Shown here: piece after piece, positions 18,938 through 30,094 of the stretch
Layout of the letters: the number at the start of each line of letters is the position of its first letter
Position numbering within the stretch: the stretch's first letter is position 1
NCBI RefSeq assembly: GCF_035599575.1
Contig: NZ_CP141179.1
Span: 2,976,001-3,040,000 of the forward strand
Reading direction: 5' to 3'
From: Roseovarius sp. Pro17
Lineage (GTDB): Bacteria; Pseudomonadota; Alphaproteobacteria; Rhodobacterales; Rhodobacteraceae
DNA length: 64,000 nt
Made by a program: the position numbers and the translations under genes
Notes under the pieces: generated by a model
What the model was told of the DNA's origin: nothing
Databases searched by the model: none
The model's input: only the letters and a program-made list of their open reading frames with translations

Positions 18938-21904
18938 ATGACCGACCAATCCCCCAACGACCAGTTTCACGCCTCCAGCTTTATGCAGGGGCATAATGCG
19001 GAGTATCTCGAGCAGCTTTATGCGCGCTATGCCAATGACCCGAACGCGGTCGACGAGGCGTGGCAGAAATTCTTTAAGGAGATGGGCGACGACGATGCGG
19101 ACGTCACTGCCGAGGCCGCTGGCCCTTCTTGGGCGCGCGCCGATTGGCCGCCCATGCCGCAGGACGATCTGACCGCCGCGCTGACCGGCGAATATCCAGC
19201 CGAACCTGAGGCCAAGGCCGTCGGCAAAAAGCTGACTGAAAAGGCGCGCGAAAAGGGGGTCGAGGTGACCGAAGAGGCGGTGCAACGCGCCGTGCTCGAC
19301 TCGGTCCGCGCGCTCATGTTGATCCGCGCCTATCGCATTCGCGGCCACCTCATTGCCGATCTAGATCCGCTGGGCTTGCGCGAGCAGCCCTTCCGCCCCG
19401 AACTGGACCCGGAAAGCTACGGGTTTACCAGCGAGGACATGAATCGCCCGATCTTTATCGACAACGTGCTGGGCCTGCAAATAGCGACTATTCGCGAGAT
19501 TCTGAGCATCGTGCGGCGTACGTATTGTGGCACTTTCGCGCTGCAGTACATGCACATCTCGGACCCCGAACAGGCTGGCTGGCTAAAGGAGCGGATCGAA
19601 GGCTACGGCAACGAGATCAGCTTTACCCAAGAAGGCCGCATGGCGATCTTGAAAAAGATGGTCGAGGCCGAGGGGCTGGAGAAATACCTGCACGTCAAAT
19701 ACATGGGCACAAAGCGGTTCGGCCTTGATGGTGGCGAGTCGCTGATCCCCGCGATGGAGCAGATCATCAAGCGCGGCGGTAGCCTTGGCGTAAAAGAGAT
19801 CATCATCGGTATGCCTCACCGGGGTCGTCTGTCGGTGCTGGCGAACGTGATGGGCAAGCCTTACCGCGCGATTTTCAACGAGTTTCAGGGGGGCAGCTAC
19901 AAGCCTGAGGATGTCGATGGCTCGGGCGATGTGAAATACCATCTCGGCGCCAGTTCGGACCGCGAATTCGACGGTAACGAGGTGCATCTGTCGCTGACCG
20001 CGAATCCCAGCCATCTGGAGGCGGTGAACCCCGTCGTTCTGGGCAAGGTCCGCGCCAAGCAGGATCAGTTGAACGATACCGGCCGCACCAAGGTTTTGCC
20101 GGTTCTGCTGCACGGCGATGCGGCATTTGCCGGTCAGGGCGTCGTGGCCGAGTGCTTTGGCTTGTCGGGACTGAAGGGCCACCGCACCGGCGGCACCATG
20201 CATATCGTGGTGAACAACCAGATCGGGTTCACCACCGCGCCACATTTCAGCCGCTCCAGCCCCTACCCAACCGACATCGCGCTGATGGTCGAGGCCCCTA
20301 TTTTCCATGTCAACGGCGACGATCCCGAGGCCGTGGTTCACGCCGCCCGCGTGGCGACGGAGTACCGCCAAAAATTCAACAAGGACGTCGTTCTCGATAT
20401 CATTTGCTACCGCCGCTTTGGTCATAACGAAGGCGATGAGCCGATGTTTACCAACCCGGTGATGTATAAAAAGATCAAACAGCAAAAGACAACGTTGACC
20501 CTCTATACCGAGCGGCTGGTCAAGGACGGGCTAATCCCCGAGGGCGAAGTCGAGGACATGAAGGATGCCTTCCAGTCCTACCTCGCCGACGAATTCGAGG
20601 CCGGGACAAATTACAAGCCGAACAAGGCCGACTGGCTGGACGGCAAATGGTCCCATCTCGACCGGAAGGAAGAGGATTATCAGCGAGGCCAGACCGCCAT
20701 CAAGGAAGAAACGTTTGCGGAAATCGGGACGTCCCTCTGCCGCGCGCCGGATGATTTTCCGATTCACAAGACGGTGCAGCGCATTCTGGATGCCAAGGCC
20801 AAGATGTTCGAAACCGGTCAAGGGTTCGATTGGGCCACGGGCGAGGCGCTGGCCTTTGGCTCACTGCTGACCGAGGGATTCCCGGTGCGCTTGTCGGGTC
20901 AGGACAGCGCGCGCGGCACATTTAGCCAGCGTCACTCGGCTCTGATTAACCAAGACGACGAAGAACGGTACTACCCCCTCAACAACATCCGCGAGGGGCA
21001 GGCACGATACGAGGTCATCGACTCGATGCTGTCCGAATATGCGGTGCTGGGCTTTGAGTATGGTTATACGCTGGCCGAGCCCAACGCGCTGACCCTTTGG
21101 GAGGCGCAGTTCGGCGATTTTGCCAACGGCGCACAGATCATGTTTGATCAGTTCATCTCGTCGGGCGAGAGCAAGTGGCTGCGCATGTCCGGCCTCGTTT
21201 GCCTGCTGCCGCATGGCTATGAGGGCCAAGGGCCCGAGCATTCGTCGGCGCGGCTGGAGCGATTCCTGACCATGTGCGGGCAGGACAACTGGATCGTCGC
21301 CAACTGCACGACCCCGGCAAACTATTTCCACATCCTGCGCCGCCAGTTGCACCGCACCTACCGCAAGCCGCTGATCCTGATGACGCCGAAATCCCTGCTG
21401 CGCCACAAGCTCGCTGTCAGCAAGACTGAGGAATTCACCATCGGCTCCAGCTTTCACCGGGTGCTGTGGGACGATGCGCAATATGGCAATTCGGATACGG
21501 AACTGGTCTCTGACGATCAGATCAAGCGTGTCGTCATGTGCTCGGGCAAGGTTTATTTTGATCTGCTGGAGGAGCGCGACAAGCGCGGCATCAACGATGT
21601 CTATCTGATGCGGTTTGAGCAGTTCTATCCCTTCCCCGCCCAATCTGCAGTGAAGGAACTGGAGCGTTTCAAGCAGGCCGAAATGGTCTGGTGCCAGGAA
21701 GAGCCCAAGAACCAGGGCGGATGGTCATTTATCGAACCGAACATCGAATGGGTGTTGGGCCGCATCGACGCTGAATACAAGCGCCCCGACTATGCCGGAC
21801 GCGCCGCTGCCGCATCGCCCGCCACGGGCCTTGCCAGCCAACACAAAGCACAACAGGAGGCGCTCGTTGACGACGCGCTGACGATCAAAGGAAACAAGCC
21901 ATGA
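18938..21904 (+). CDS. sucA: 2-oxoglutarate dehydrogenase E1 component
   Basis: 988 residues from ATG 18938, which has AGAGG seven bases upstream; ATG 18920 is in frame but overlaps the previous stop. The N-terminal E2-binding segment ([19 protein letters not shown]) and the long thiamine-diphosphate domains are present, including [37 protein letters not shown] and [14 protein letters not shown]. It decarboxylates 2-oxoglutarate and transfers the succinyl group to the lipoyl arms of SucB. Size matches the family. Its stop overlaps the sucB start (ATGA). Confidence 0.97.
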   Translation: MTDQSPNDQFHASSFMQGHNAEYLEQLYARYANDPNAVDEAWQKFFKEMGDDDADVTAEAAGPSWARADWPPMPQDDLTAALTGEYPAEPEAKAVGKKLTEKAREKGVEVTEEAVQRAVLDSVRALMLIRAYRIRGHLIADLDPLGLREQPFRPELDPESYGFTSEDMNRPIFIDNVLGLQIATIREILSIVRRTYCGTFALQYMHISDPEQAGWLKERIEGYGNEISFTQEGRMAILKKMVEAEGLEKYLHVKYMGTKRFGLDGGESLIPAMEQIIKRGGSLGVKEIIIGMPHRGRLSVLANVMGKPYRAIFNEFQGGSYKPEDVDGSGDVKYHLGASSDREFDGNEVHLSLTANPSHLEAVNPVVLGKVRAKQDQLNDTGRTKVLPVLLHGDAAFAGQGVVAECFGLSGLKGHRTGGTMHIVVNNQIGFTTAPHFSRSSPYPTDIALMVEAPIFHVNGDDPEAVVHAARVATEYRQKFNKDVVLDIICYRRFGHNEGDEPMFTNPVMYKKIKQQKTTLTLYTERLVKDGLIPEGEVEDMKDAFQSYLADEFEAGTNYKPNKADWLDGKWSHLDRKEEDYQRGQTAIKEETFAEIGTSLCRAPDDFPIHKTVQRILDAKAKMFETGQGFDWATGEALAFGSLLTEGFPVRLSGQDSARGTFSQRHSALINQDDEERYYPLNNIREGQARYEVIDSMLSEYAVLGFEYGYTLAEPNALTLWEAQFGDFANGAQIMFDQFISSGESKWLRMSGLVCLLPHGYEGQGPEHSSARLERFLTMCGQDNWIVANCTTPANYFHILRRQLHRTYRKPLILMTPKSLLRHKLAVSKTEEFTIGSSFHRVLWDDAQYGNSDTELVSDDQIKRVVMCSGKVYFDLLEERDKRGINDVYLMRFEQFYPFPAQSAVKELERFKQAEMVWCQEEPKNQGGWSFIEPNIEWVLGRIDAEYKRPDYAGRAAAASPATGLASQHKAQQEALVDDALTIKGNKP

Positions 21905-23478
21905 GCACCGAAGTCCGCGTTCCCACCTTGGGCGAATCCGTCTCTGAGGCCACTGTCGCTACGTGGTTCAAGAAGCCCGGCGACAAAGTCGAAGCCGACG
22001 AAATGCTATGCGAGCTTGAGACCGACAAGGTCACCGTCGAGGTCCCCAGCCCCACCGCCGGGACCATGGGCGACATCGTCGCCGCCGAGGGTGAGACGGT
22101 CGGCGTCGACGCGCTGCTGGCAACCATCGAGGAGGGCGCGGGCGAGAAATCCGCGCCGAAGGCCGACACCAAGCCGTCCGAAAAATCCAGTGAGAAATCC
22201 AGTGAGAAGCCCAAAGAAAAGTCCGACGCAAAACAGTTCGAAAAATCCTCTGGCAAGGGTGGCGGCAGCATTGATGTCATGGTCCCCACCCTGGGCGAGA
22301 GCGTCAGTGAGGCGACCGTCTCGACGTGGTTCAAGAAGGCGGGCGACAAGGTCGAAGCCGACGAGATGCTGTGCGAGTTAGAAACCGACAAAGTCTCGGT
22401 CGAGGTTCCCTCGCCCGGGGCTGGCACGCTGTCGGAAATCCTCGCGAAAGAGGGCGAGACGGTGCAGGCGGGCGGCAAACTGGCCGTCCTGTCGTCGGGC
22501 AGCGACGCGGGCGTAGCGCAGGCCACCGATGACTCCCCTGCCGATGGAGCCCAGCATCAGCAGCCCGAGGCCGGCGGCGACGACATGAAGGACGTCGAAA
22601 ACGCGCCTTCGGCCAAGAAAGCCATGGCCGAGGCAGGCCTCAGCGCCGATCAGGTCACCGGCACCGGGCGTGACGGCCGCATCATGAAAGACGATGTCGC
22701 CAAAGCGGCCAAGGGTGACGCGCCCAAGGCCGAGGCCCCCGCCCCCGCCAAACGCGCGCCGTCCCCCGCAGATGACGACGCGCGCGAGGAACGGGTCAAG
22801 ATGACACGCCTGCGTCAAACCATCGCCCGTCGCCTCAAGGAAAGCCAGAATACCGCCGCCATGCTGACCACTTATAACGAGGTCGACATGGGCGCCGTGA
22901 TGGACCTGCGCAGCGAATACAAGGAAGAATTTCAAAAGAAACACGGCGTCAAGCTGGGCTTTATGTCCTTCTTTACCAAGGCTTGCGTTCACGCGCTGAA
23001 AGAGGTGCCCGAGGTCAACGCCGAGATCGACGGCACTGACGTCGTCTATAAAAACTTCGTGCATATGGGCATCGCCGCCGGCACGCCCACCGGCCTCGTC
23101 GTGCCGGTGATCCGTGACGCCGACGCGATGAGCTTTGCCGGGATCGAAAAGGCCATCGCCGAAAAGGGCGCCAAGGCGCGCGACGGCAAGCTGACGATGG
23201 ACGAAATGCAGGGCGGCACGTTCACCATCTCGAACGGCGGCGTCTACGGCTCGCTGCTGTCCTCACCCATCCTGAATCCGCCGCAATCGGGCATTCTGGG
23301 AATGCACAAGATCCAGGACCGCCCCATGGCGATCAAGGGTGAGGTCAAAATCCGCCCGATGATGTATCTGGCGCTGAGCTACGACCACCGGATCGTGGAC
23401 GGCAAGGGGGCGGTGACGTTCCTGGTGCGCGTGAAGGAAGCGCTGGAGGATCCGCGGCGGTTGTTGATGGATTTGTGA
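21901..23478 (+). CDS. sucB: Dihydrolipoyl succinyltransferase (E2 of 2-oxoglutarate dehydrogenase) with two lipoyl domains
   Basis: 525 residues, longer than the usual 400. There are two near-identical lipoyl domains, with lipoylated lysines at 43 and 164 (both in ELETDKV), joined by a charged Lys/Glu/Ser linker. The peripheral-subunit binding domain is at about 235-268 ([18 protein letters not shown]), then an Ala-Pro linker and the catalytic domain, with His496 in the DHRIVDG active-site motif. It passes the succinyl group from SucA to CoA and is reoxidised by Lpd. The double lipoyl arrangement is more typical of pyruvate dehydrogenase E2, but the [10 protein letters not shown] opening and the sucA neighbour fix it as the succinyl form. 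Confidence 0.96.
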   Translation: MSTEVRVPTLGESVSEATVATWFKKPGDKVEADEMLCELETDKVTVEVPSPTAGTMGDIVAAEGETVGVDALLATIEEGAGEKSAPKADTKPSEKSSEKSSEKPKEKSDAKQFEKSSGKGGGSIDVMVPTLGESVSEATVSTWFKKAGDKVEADEMLCELETDKVSVEVPSPGAGTLSEILAKEGETVQAGGKLAVLSSGSDAGVAQATDDSPADGAQHQQPEAGGDDMKDVENAPSAKKAMAEAGLSADQVTGTGRDGRIMKDDVAKAAKGDAPKAEAPAPAKRAPSPADDDAREERVKMTRLRQTIARRLKESQNTAAMLTTYNEVDMGAVMDLRSEYKEEFQKKHGVKLGFMSFFTKACVHALKEVPEVNAEIDGTDVVYKNFVHMGIAAGTPTGLVVPVIRDADAMSFAGIEKAIAEKGAKARDGKLTMDEMQGGTFTISNGGVYGSLLSSPILNPPQSGILGMHKIQDRPMAIKGEVKIRPMMYLALSYDHRIVDGKGAVTFLVRVKEALEDPRRLLMDL

Positions 23479-23520
23479 TTGATAGACGTCGAACTTCTCT
23501 TTGGATGCGGGGACACAGCC

Positions 23521-24015
23521 ATGAAGCGATCAACGGGATTTATCTTTGCCGGAGCCTTTTTGGGCCTGTTTACCGGGTCGTCAATGGGGGTCGCAGTGGG
23601 AGGCACCGCTTACAACGCAGCGGTGTTTCTTACACCCTTGGGTGCTTTCATCGGCTGGCTACTGGCATCTAAGACAGACGCGTCCAGTATTGTCAGTGAG
23701 AACGTGCCGCAATCAATCTCCGATGAACCGAAAACGAACGAGATTGAACCGAAGGCGGCGGCGCGCGGCGGCATTGAGGTGGTTTTCCAATCCGGGATGG
23801 CAATCTTCGCAGCGCTTTGGAACTTCCATATTGATCTGCTGCGATTGATAGGAATCTTGCCCACTTTCGTTCGGCAGCCATTCCTTTTTGCAGGGCTTGG
23901 CGTAATTGTATCGATTTTCTTTCCGCCCTTCGCCGTAGTTTATTTCTGCATGTGGCTTGGGGCAAATCACTTCGGCCTATCCGAAGAAAGTCAATATCGG
24001 GCAACCATCAAATGA
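23521..24015 (+). CDS. Membrane protein of unknown function between sucB and MAPEG gene
   Basis: 164 residues from ATG 23521; a TTG at 23479 is possible but lacks a site. Hydrophobic segments lie at about residues 5-20 (GFIFAGAFLGLFTGSS), 30-48 (AVFLTPLGAFIGWLLAS) and 125-148 (FLFAGLGVIVSIFFPPFAVVY). A polar stretch rich in Glu/Lys/Pro lies between, suggesting three membrane spans and a soluble loop. AT content is higher than in sucB. The stop overlaps the MAPEG ATG (ATGA). No family recognised. Confidence 0.6.
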   Translation: MKRSTGFIFAGAFLGLFTGSSMGVAVGGTAYNAAVFLTPLGAFIGWLLASKTDASSIVSENVPQSISDEPKTNEIEPKAAARGGIEVVFQSGMAIFAALWNFHIDLLRLIGILPTFVRQPFLFAGLGVIVSIFFPPFAVVYFCMWLGANHFGLSEESQYRATIK

Positions 24016-24422
24016 CCCCCGAACTCACCGCGCTAACCCTCGCCGCCCTCTTCCAAGTGGTCCAATTCGCCCTCATGGCGATCCCCGCCAACCTCGAACT
24101 TGGCCCTGCCAAAACCATGTCGCCGCGCGACCTCGACCAGATGGGTGGCCCGATGGAGCAACAAGTCAGCCGGGGTACCGCCCGCCTCGCGCGGGCCTTG
24201 AACAACCATTTCGAGGGGCTAATCCTCTTTGCCATCGCCTGCAGTGTCATTACGATCTCAGACCAGTCTACGGCGTTGACGGCGACCTGCGGCTATATCT
24301 ACCTCATCGCCCGCATCGCCTATGTTCCGGCCTACTATTTCGGCCTGGTTCCTTGGCGATCGCTCATCTGGGCCATCGGTTTCGGCGCGACCACGCTCAT
24401 GCTGCTCGCGGCGCTCTTGTGA
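24012..24422 (+). CDS. MAPEG-family membrane protein
   Basis: 136 residues from ATG 24012, four-base overlap with the gene before. Four hydrophobic helices, with a conserved loop of the MAPEG type (SRGTARLARALNNHFEGLILFA), including the Arg/Asn/Glu residues that bind glutathione in eukaryotic relatives. The helix with YLIARIAYVPAYYFG is also typical. Bacterial members are inner-membrane proteins of mostly unknown substrate. It lies between sucB and lpd, separated from lpd by 120 bases that contain a short repeat copy. Confidence 0.85.
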   Translation: MTPELTALTLAALFQVVQFALMAIPANLELGPAKTMSPRDLDQMGGPMEQQVSRGTARLARALNNHFEGLILFAIACSVITISDQSTALTATCGYIYLIARIAYVPAYYFGLVPWRSLIWAIGFGATTLMLLAALL

Positions 24423-24423
24423 T

Positions 24424-24449
24424 CTTTCACTGTTCCAAAAATACTCATA
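24424..24449. repeat. 26-bp short intergenic repeat, copy 2
   Basis: Two bases after the MAPEG stop, CTTTCACTGTTCCAAAAATA followed by CTCATA, 23 of 26 bases identical to the copy at 10774-10799 and in the same orientation. Both are intergenic. Function is unknown. Confidence 0.6.
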
Positions 24450-24542
24450 TCCGGACACACGCAAACACCCCCTCCGGTTGACCCTCCAGCCATTTCCCTG
24501 TCTGTTTGGCGCCAACCGCACCTGATCCAAAGGAAATCCGCA

Positions 24543-25931
24543 ATGGCCACGTATGATGTCATCATTATCGGCTCCGGCCCCGGCGGCTATGTCGCCGCCA
24601 TCCGCTGCGCGCAGCTGGGCCTGAAAACCGCCTGCGTCGAGGGGCGTGATACGCTGGGTGGCACATGCCTGAATATCGGCTGCATTCCTTCCAAGGCGCT
24701 GTTGCACGCGTCGCACATGCTGCATGAGGCCGAGCATAATTTTGCGTCCATGGGCCTCAAAGGCAAAAGCCCCTCGGTCGATTGGAAACAGATGCTGGCC
24801 TACAAGCAGGAAACGATCGACGGAAATACCAAGGGGATCGAGTTCCTGTTCAAAAAGAACAAAATCGACTGGATCAAGGGGTGGGCGTCCATCCCCGAGG
24901 CAGGCAAGGTCACGGTCGGTGACGACACCCATGAGGCGAAAAACATCATCATCGCGTCCGGCTCGGAACCCTCCAGCCTCAAGGGCGTCGAGGTCGACGA
25001 GAAAACAATCGTGTCCTCCACCGGCGCACTGGAGTTGGGCAAGATACCCAAGAAGATGGTTGTGATCGGCGCAGGCGTCATCGGGCTGGAGATGGGCAGC
25101 GTCTATGCGCGCCTTGGGGCCGAGGTGACTGTGGTCGAATATCTCGACGCGATCACGCCGGGTATGGACGCTGAGGTGCAAAAGACCTTTCAGCGCACCC
25201 TGAAAAAGCAGGGGCTAAAGTTCATCATGGGCGCCGCCGTGCAGTCCTGTGAGGTCAAGGGCGGCAATGCCATCGTGAAATACACCCTGCGCAAGAATGA
25301 CAAGGAGGAGCAGCTCGAGGCCGATACAGTGCTGCTCGCCACTGGCCGCCGCCCGTTTACCGATGGTCTGGGGTTGGACAAGCTCGGCGTCGAGATGTCC
25401 AAGGGCGGCCAGATCAAGACCGACGATCACTGGCAGACCAACGTCAAAGGCGTCTACGCCATCGGCGACGCCATCGACGGCCCGATGCTGGCCCACAAGG
25501 CCGAGGATGAGGGCATGGCCTGCGCCGAAGTGCTGGCGGGCAAGCATGGCCATGTCAATTACGGCGTCATCCCCAGCGTGATCTATACCCACCCCGAAGT
25601 GGCGAGCGTGGGCGCGACTGAGGCCGAGCTAAAAGACGCCGGGCGCGACTATAAGACCGGCAAGTTCAGCTTTATGGGCAATGCCCGCGCCAAGGCGAAT
25701 TTTGCCGCCGATGGCTTTGTGAAAATCCTCGCCGACAAGGAAACAGACCGCATTCTGGGCTGCCATATCATCGGCCCGTCGGCAGGCGATCTGATCCACG
25801 AGGTTTGCGTCGCGATGGAATTTGGCGCCGCAGCGCAGGATCTGGCGATGACCTGTCACGCCCATCCGACCTATTCCGAGGCTGTGCGCGAGGCCGCGCT
25901 GGCCTGCGGCGACGGCGCAATTCACGCCTAA
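24543..25931 (+). CDS. lpd: Dihydrolipoyl dehydrogenase (E3)
   Basis: 462 residues, normal length. FAD loop [11 protein letters not shown] (residues 10-20); redox disulfide Cys42-Cys47 in [16 protein letters not shown] loop [10 protein letters not shown]; second FAD motif [22 protein letters not shown]; and the C-terminal [15 protein letters not shown] with the catalytic His-Glu pair. It reoxidises the dihydrolipoyl arms of SucB with NAD. Being next to sucA and sucB, it is the E3 of the 2-oxoglutarate complex, though it may also serve glycine cleavage or pyruvate dehydrogenase. Confidence 0.97.
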   Translation: MATYDVIIIGSGPGGYVAAIRCAQLGLKTACVEGRDTLGGTCLNIGCIPSKALLHASHMLHEAEHNFASMGLKGKSPSVDWKQMLAYKQETIDGNTKGIEFLFKKNKIDWIKGWASIPEAGKVTVGDDTHEAKNIIIASGSEPSSLKGVEVDEKTIVSSTGALELGKIPKKMVVIGAGVIGLEMGSVYARLGAEVTVVEYLDAITPGMDAEVQKTFQRTLKKQGLKFIMGAAVQSCEVKGGNAIVKYTLRKNDKEEQLEADTVLLATGRRPFTDGLGLDKLGVEMSKGGQIKTDDHWQTNVKGVYAIGDAIDGPMLAHKAEDEGMACAEVLAGKHGHVNYGVIPSVIYTHPEVASVGATEAELKDAGRDYKTGKFSFMGNARAKANFAADGFVKILADKETDRILGCHIIGPSAGDLIHEVCVAMEFGAAAQDLAMTCHAHPTYSEAVREAALACGDGAIHA

Positions 25932-25941
25932 AGAGTACGCG

Positions 25942-25972
25942 GCGGCCCGTATGTCCCAGATGTATGGGCCGC
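25942..25972. terminator. Hairpin between convergent lpd and PPOX gene
   Basis: GCGGCCCGTA (25942-25951) pairs with TATGGGCCGC (25963-25972) with one wobble pair, 10 bases after the lpd stop and touching the convergent PPOX stop. No T run on either side, so its strength as a terminator is doubtful. Confidence 0.4.
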
Positions 25973-26574
25973 TACCACATGGTTTTCTCGGCACGTGCAG
26001 ACCACTCTGCGTCATAGTCTGCGCCACCGACCGCCCCATTGGATGCTTCGGCCAGAATTTCGCCTGCTGTAGGCAGGCCTGCGCTATCGTCGCGGCCCCA
26101 GATCTGCGCGCGCATGGGGGCGCGCGAGCATTGGGTGTAAACCTCCGCAATCTCTATTACGACGACCGAACGGGGCAGTTTTCCGTCCTTGCCAAAGCGC
26201 CCCAGCAGCACAGGGTCTGTCGTGACACGTCCACGCCCATTCACCCGCACGACTGTATTCGACCCCGACACCATGAACATCAGCGAAAGCCGCCCGTCCC
26301 GGACGATGTTGCGAATGCTGTCCATCCGGTTGTTGCCACGCCAATCCGGCATCGCCAGCGTGCGTTCGCCCAACTGCATCACCACTGACCCGGTATCGCC
26401 ACGCGGGCTGCCATCAGTGCCGTCGGGGCCTACCGTGCTGAGGACGCAAAACCGCGACGCGGCGATCCATTTTGAGTATAGTGGCGTCAGCCGGTCCGTC
26501 ACCTTGCGCAGGCTGGCCTCGCCCGGAGGGCCATAAAGCGCCTCAAGCGCCGCGATGTCCTCAACGTAGTCCAT
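25972..26574 (-). CDS. PPOX-type FMN-dependent flavoprotein (pyridoxamine 5'-phosphate oxidase fold)
   Basis: 200 residues. The split-barrel pattern is clear: ASRFCVLSTVGPDGTDGSPRG, then LAMPDWRGNNRMDSIRNIV, and VNGRGRVTTDP. It matches the subgroup of PPOX proteins annotated as MSMEG_1061-like flavoproteins, which bind FMN or F420 and act as small-molecule reductases or general stress proteins. The conserved WRGNNRMDS segment is the phosphate-binding part. ATG 26574 lies inside the 3' end of plsC (14-base overlap), so it is the last gene of the ftsE-ftsX-plsC unit. Its physiological substrate cannot be read. Confidence 0.85.
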   Translation of the reverse strand: MDYVEDIAALEALYGPPGEASLRKVTDRLTPLYSKWIAASRFCVLSTVGPDGTDGSPRGDTGSVVMQLGERTLAMPDWRGNNRMDSIRNIVRDGRLSLMFMVSGSNTVVRVNGRGRVTTDPVLLGRFGKDGKLPRSVVVIEIAEVYTQCSRAPMRAQIWGRDDSAGLPTAGEILAEASNGAVGGADYDAEWSARAEKTMW

Positions 26575-27301
26575 CAGCCTGAAACCCCGCCTCTTTCATC
26601 AGCGCGTTTGACGCGCTCTCGATCTCGCTCTCCAGTCGGGCCATGAACTCAACACGGCCCGTACCCGCCTTGATTGGCGGGAGGAATTCGACCACGGCCA
26701 GCCCCGGCTTGCGCAGGATGCCGTGGCGCGGCCAGAACACACCGACATTCGTCGCAGCCGGCACGCAATCCTGCTCCAGCGCCTCATAGATCGCGCCCGA
26801 GCCGATCTTGTAAGGCGCGGACACGCCCGGCGCGACGCGCGTGCCTTGGGGGTAGATGATCAGCTGACCCGGGCGCGACGCACCGCGTGCGACGTCGGCA
26901 ACCATCTTCTTGATCGCAGCGCTGCGCTTGCCGCGATTGACCGGGATACATCCGATGCGCAGGGCGTATTGGCCTAGGATCGGGGCCCACATCAGCTCGC
27001 GCTTCATGATGAATTTACCTGCCGGGACCGCACCAAAGATCATGATGATATCAAGGAACGACTGATGCTTGGCAGCGATCAAGACTTCGCCTGTTGGCGG
27101 TGTGCCGCGAATCTCGGTGCGCAGGCCCACCATCCATGCCGCGCTCCAGCGCACCCATGCGCAGAACGCCTTGCACCCGACGCGTGCGCCCCGCGCGCTG
27201 ACCAGCGCCCAAGGGAACAATACGATCCCGATTACCGCCATTGCCAGATACATCGCCACGATGAACGCCAGCGAGCGCAGCCATTGAACGGCGCCGCTCA
27301 C
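26561..27301 (-). CDS. plsC: 1-acylglycerol-3-phosphate acyltransferase (PlsC family)
   Basis: 246 residues from GTG 27301, which overlaps the ftsX stop (GTGA). An N-terminal membrane helix (SLAFIVAMYLAMAVIGIVLF) precedes the acyltransferase motifs: block I AKHQSFLDIIMIF (the usual NHxxxxD is here KHQSFLD, keeping the catalytic His and Asp), block II RIGCIPVNRGKR, block III IIYPQGTRVAPG, and block IV VPAATNVGVFW. It acylates lysophosphatidate to phosphatidate at the inner membrane. Such genes often follow ftsEX in Rhodobacteraceae; a lyso-ornithine-lipid acyltransferase is an alternative. Confidence 0.9.
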   Translation of the reverse strand: MSGAVQWLRSLAFIVAMYLAMAVIGIVLFPWALVSARGARVGCKAFCAWVRWSAAWMVGLRTEIRGTPPTGEVLIAAKHQSFLDIIMIFGAVPAGKFIMKRELMWAPILGQYALRIGCIPVNRGKRSAAIKKMVADVARGASRPGQLIIYPQGTRVAPGVSAPYKIGSGAIYEALEQDCVPAATNVGVFWPRHGILRKPGLAVVEFLPPIKAGTGRVEFMARLESEIESASNALMKEAGFQADGLR

Positions 27302-28203
27302 GGCATGTCCCTCAGCGTACGCTGCGCCGCCGCGCGTGTTGCCAGATACGCGACGCCACCCGACAAGAGCGGGATCGTCAGCGGCCACAGCCAGTGCCAG
27401 CCCTGAAATCCCAGCCCCGTCAGAAATCCACCGCCCACCTCAGTGCGGGGCAGAAACATGACCGCGATACAGCCCAGCACCATGCCCACCGCCGCGCCGC
27501 CCAGCGCGCGCAAGGTGAAGCGCCGCACAAAGGCCTGCACGATATAACCATCCCGCGCACCAACCAGGCGCAGGACACCAATGACCTGCGCGTTGGCCGA
27601 CAATGCGGCGTTGGCGGCCAGCGTAATCATCGCGGCAACGGTCGCCGCGATCAGGATCAGCGATACCCCCCCCAGCAGTCGCAGCCGCGACGCCGCGCGC
27701 ACCAGCGGCGCACGCCAACGGGTGTGATCGTCCAACACCGCGCCGGGCACTTCGGCGGCGAGGCGCAGGCGCAGACTTGCGGCGTCATAACCCGCGCCTT
27801 CCTCTATGATTTCAACCAGTTGAGGGATCGGCAAGCTCTCGATCGGTAAATCGGGGCCAAACCAAGGCGCGAGCAGCGCGCGCTGTTCTTCGACACCCAG
27901 AGCGCGGGCAGTGGCGATGCCGGGCGTCGTGCCCAGAACCTTCAGCGCGGCGTCGGTCTGGGCGATCATCTGCCCCTCGGGCGCCGATATCCGCAAGGTC
28001 GAGCTGCGCGCCAATGCGTCACCCCAACGATCGGCCAACCGCGCTGTCGCCAGCGACAGGGCCAGCGCAAAAACGGCCAGGAACGCCATCGCGCCCGCTG
28101 CAAACAGCGTCAGCCACGCAGTATAGCCCGTCGGCGGCACGACCCGGTCCGCGCCACCGTCCCCGGCAAAAAGGCCGCGTAGCTTGTCCATATTCAGCTT
28201 CAC
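27298..28203 (-). CDS. ftsX: Cell division protein FtsX
   Basis: 301 residues. Topology fits FtsX: a short cytoplasmic start, a first helix (WLTLFAAGAMAFLAVFALALSL), a periplasmic domain of about 120 residues, and three C-terminal helices (LLGGVSLILIAATVAAMITLA and two more). With FtsE it forms an ABC-like complex at the septum that controls periplasmic peptidoglycan hydrolases rather than transporting. The ATG overlaps the ftsE stop and the stop overlaps the plsC start, so the three are translationally coupled. Confidence 0.93.
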   Translation of the reverse strand: MKLNMDKLRGLFAGDGGADRVVPPTGYTAWLTLFAAGAMAFLAVFALALSLATARLADRWGDALARSSTLRISAPEGQMIAQTDAALKVLGTTPGIATARALGVEEQRALLAPWFGPDLPIESLPIPQLVEIIEEGAGYDAASLRLRLAAEVPGAVLDDHTRWRAPLVRAASRLRLLGGVSLILIAATVAAMITLAANAALSANAQVIGVLRLVGARDGYIVQAFVRRFTLRALGGAAVGMVLGCIAVMFLPRTEVGGGFLTGLGFQGWHWLWPLTIPLLSGGVAYLATRAAAQRTLRDMP

Positions 28204-28877
28204 AGATCCGCCCCCGCCAGTTGCAACCGTCGGTTCGAAATACGCAGGACGCGCGCCTGCACATGCGTCTTGGCCGCACGGATCAAGGCCAGATCATGCG
28301 TCGCGATCATGATCGTCTTGCCCATGCGATTCAGCTCCATCAACAGGCGCATCAGGCGCTGAGACATCTCCCAATCAACGTTGCCGGTGGGCTCATCTGC
28401 CAGAATGACATCGGGCGACATGATAATAGCGCGCGCCAGTGCCGCGCGCTGACGCTCGCCTCCAGACAGCTCGGGCGGCAGGGCGTTCGCACGCTGCGTC
28501 AGGCCGACCCAGCCGATCAGTTCGTGCAGGTTTGCGTCTTCGGCCAGCATGTCGCGATCCGACACCATCAGCGGCAGGGCGATATTCTCGGCCACGCTGA
28601 GATGGTTTAGAAACTGGCAATCCTGATGCACCACGCCGATCCTGCGCCGCGCCAGTGCGATGTCGTCGCGCGTCAGCTCACGCACATCGGCGTCAAACAG
28701 GCGCACCTGCCCTGCCGTCGGCATCAGCGCACCATACAGCAGCTTTAGCAGCGTCGTCTTGCCCGCGCCCGATGGTCCGGTCAGAAAGTGAAACGATCCC
28801 GGCTGCAAACGCAGCGTGATATCGCTCAGCAATTCGCCGCCGCCATAGGAATAGGCCACATTTTCCAGCTCGATCAC
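28200..28877 (-). CDS. ftsE: Cell division ATP-binding protein FtsE
   Basis: 225 residues from GTG 28877, which has AAGGGG six bases upstream; a longer frame reaches 28949 but its first 24 residues do not resemble FtsE. The Walker A loop is GPSGAGKTTLLKLL, the signature LSGGERQRAALARA, and Walker B VILADEPTGNVD, with the H-loop in IATHDLALI. It powers the FtsEX complex. The divergent zinc-ribbon gene starts 163 bases away, and this gap must contain both promoters. Confidence 0.95.
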   Translation of the reverse strand: MIELENVAYSYGGGELLSDITLRLQPGSFHFLTGPSGAGKTTLLKLLYGALMPTAGQVRLFDADVRELTRDDIALARRRIGVVHQDCQFLNHLSVAENIALPLMVSDRDMLAEDANLHELIGWVGLTQRANALPPELSGGERQRAALARAIIMSPDVILADEPTGNVDWEMSQRLMRLLMELNRMGKTIMIATHDLALIRAAKTHVQARVLRISNRRLQLAGADL

Positions 28878-29040
28878 CGGCTGCCCCTTATGCCCGTTAC
28901 GAGCCTTAAATGCCCCAGTGCGCCCTGTGTTGCAATCGGGGTGGCGCAATTCCTTTGCTCTTTTCGATCCATCCTTTAAACCCTAGGGTGACTTGGGCGA
29001 TGAACAGCTCGGCAAACGGGGACAGGCGACAGGTGCGAAT

Positions 29041-30078
<1,038 letters not shown>

Positions 30079-30094
30079 CCGCAATGACGCCGCA

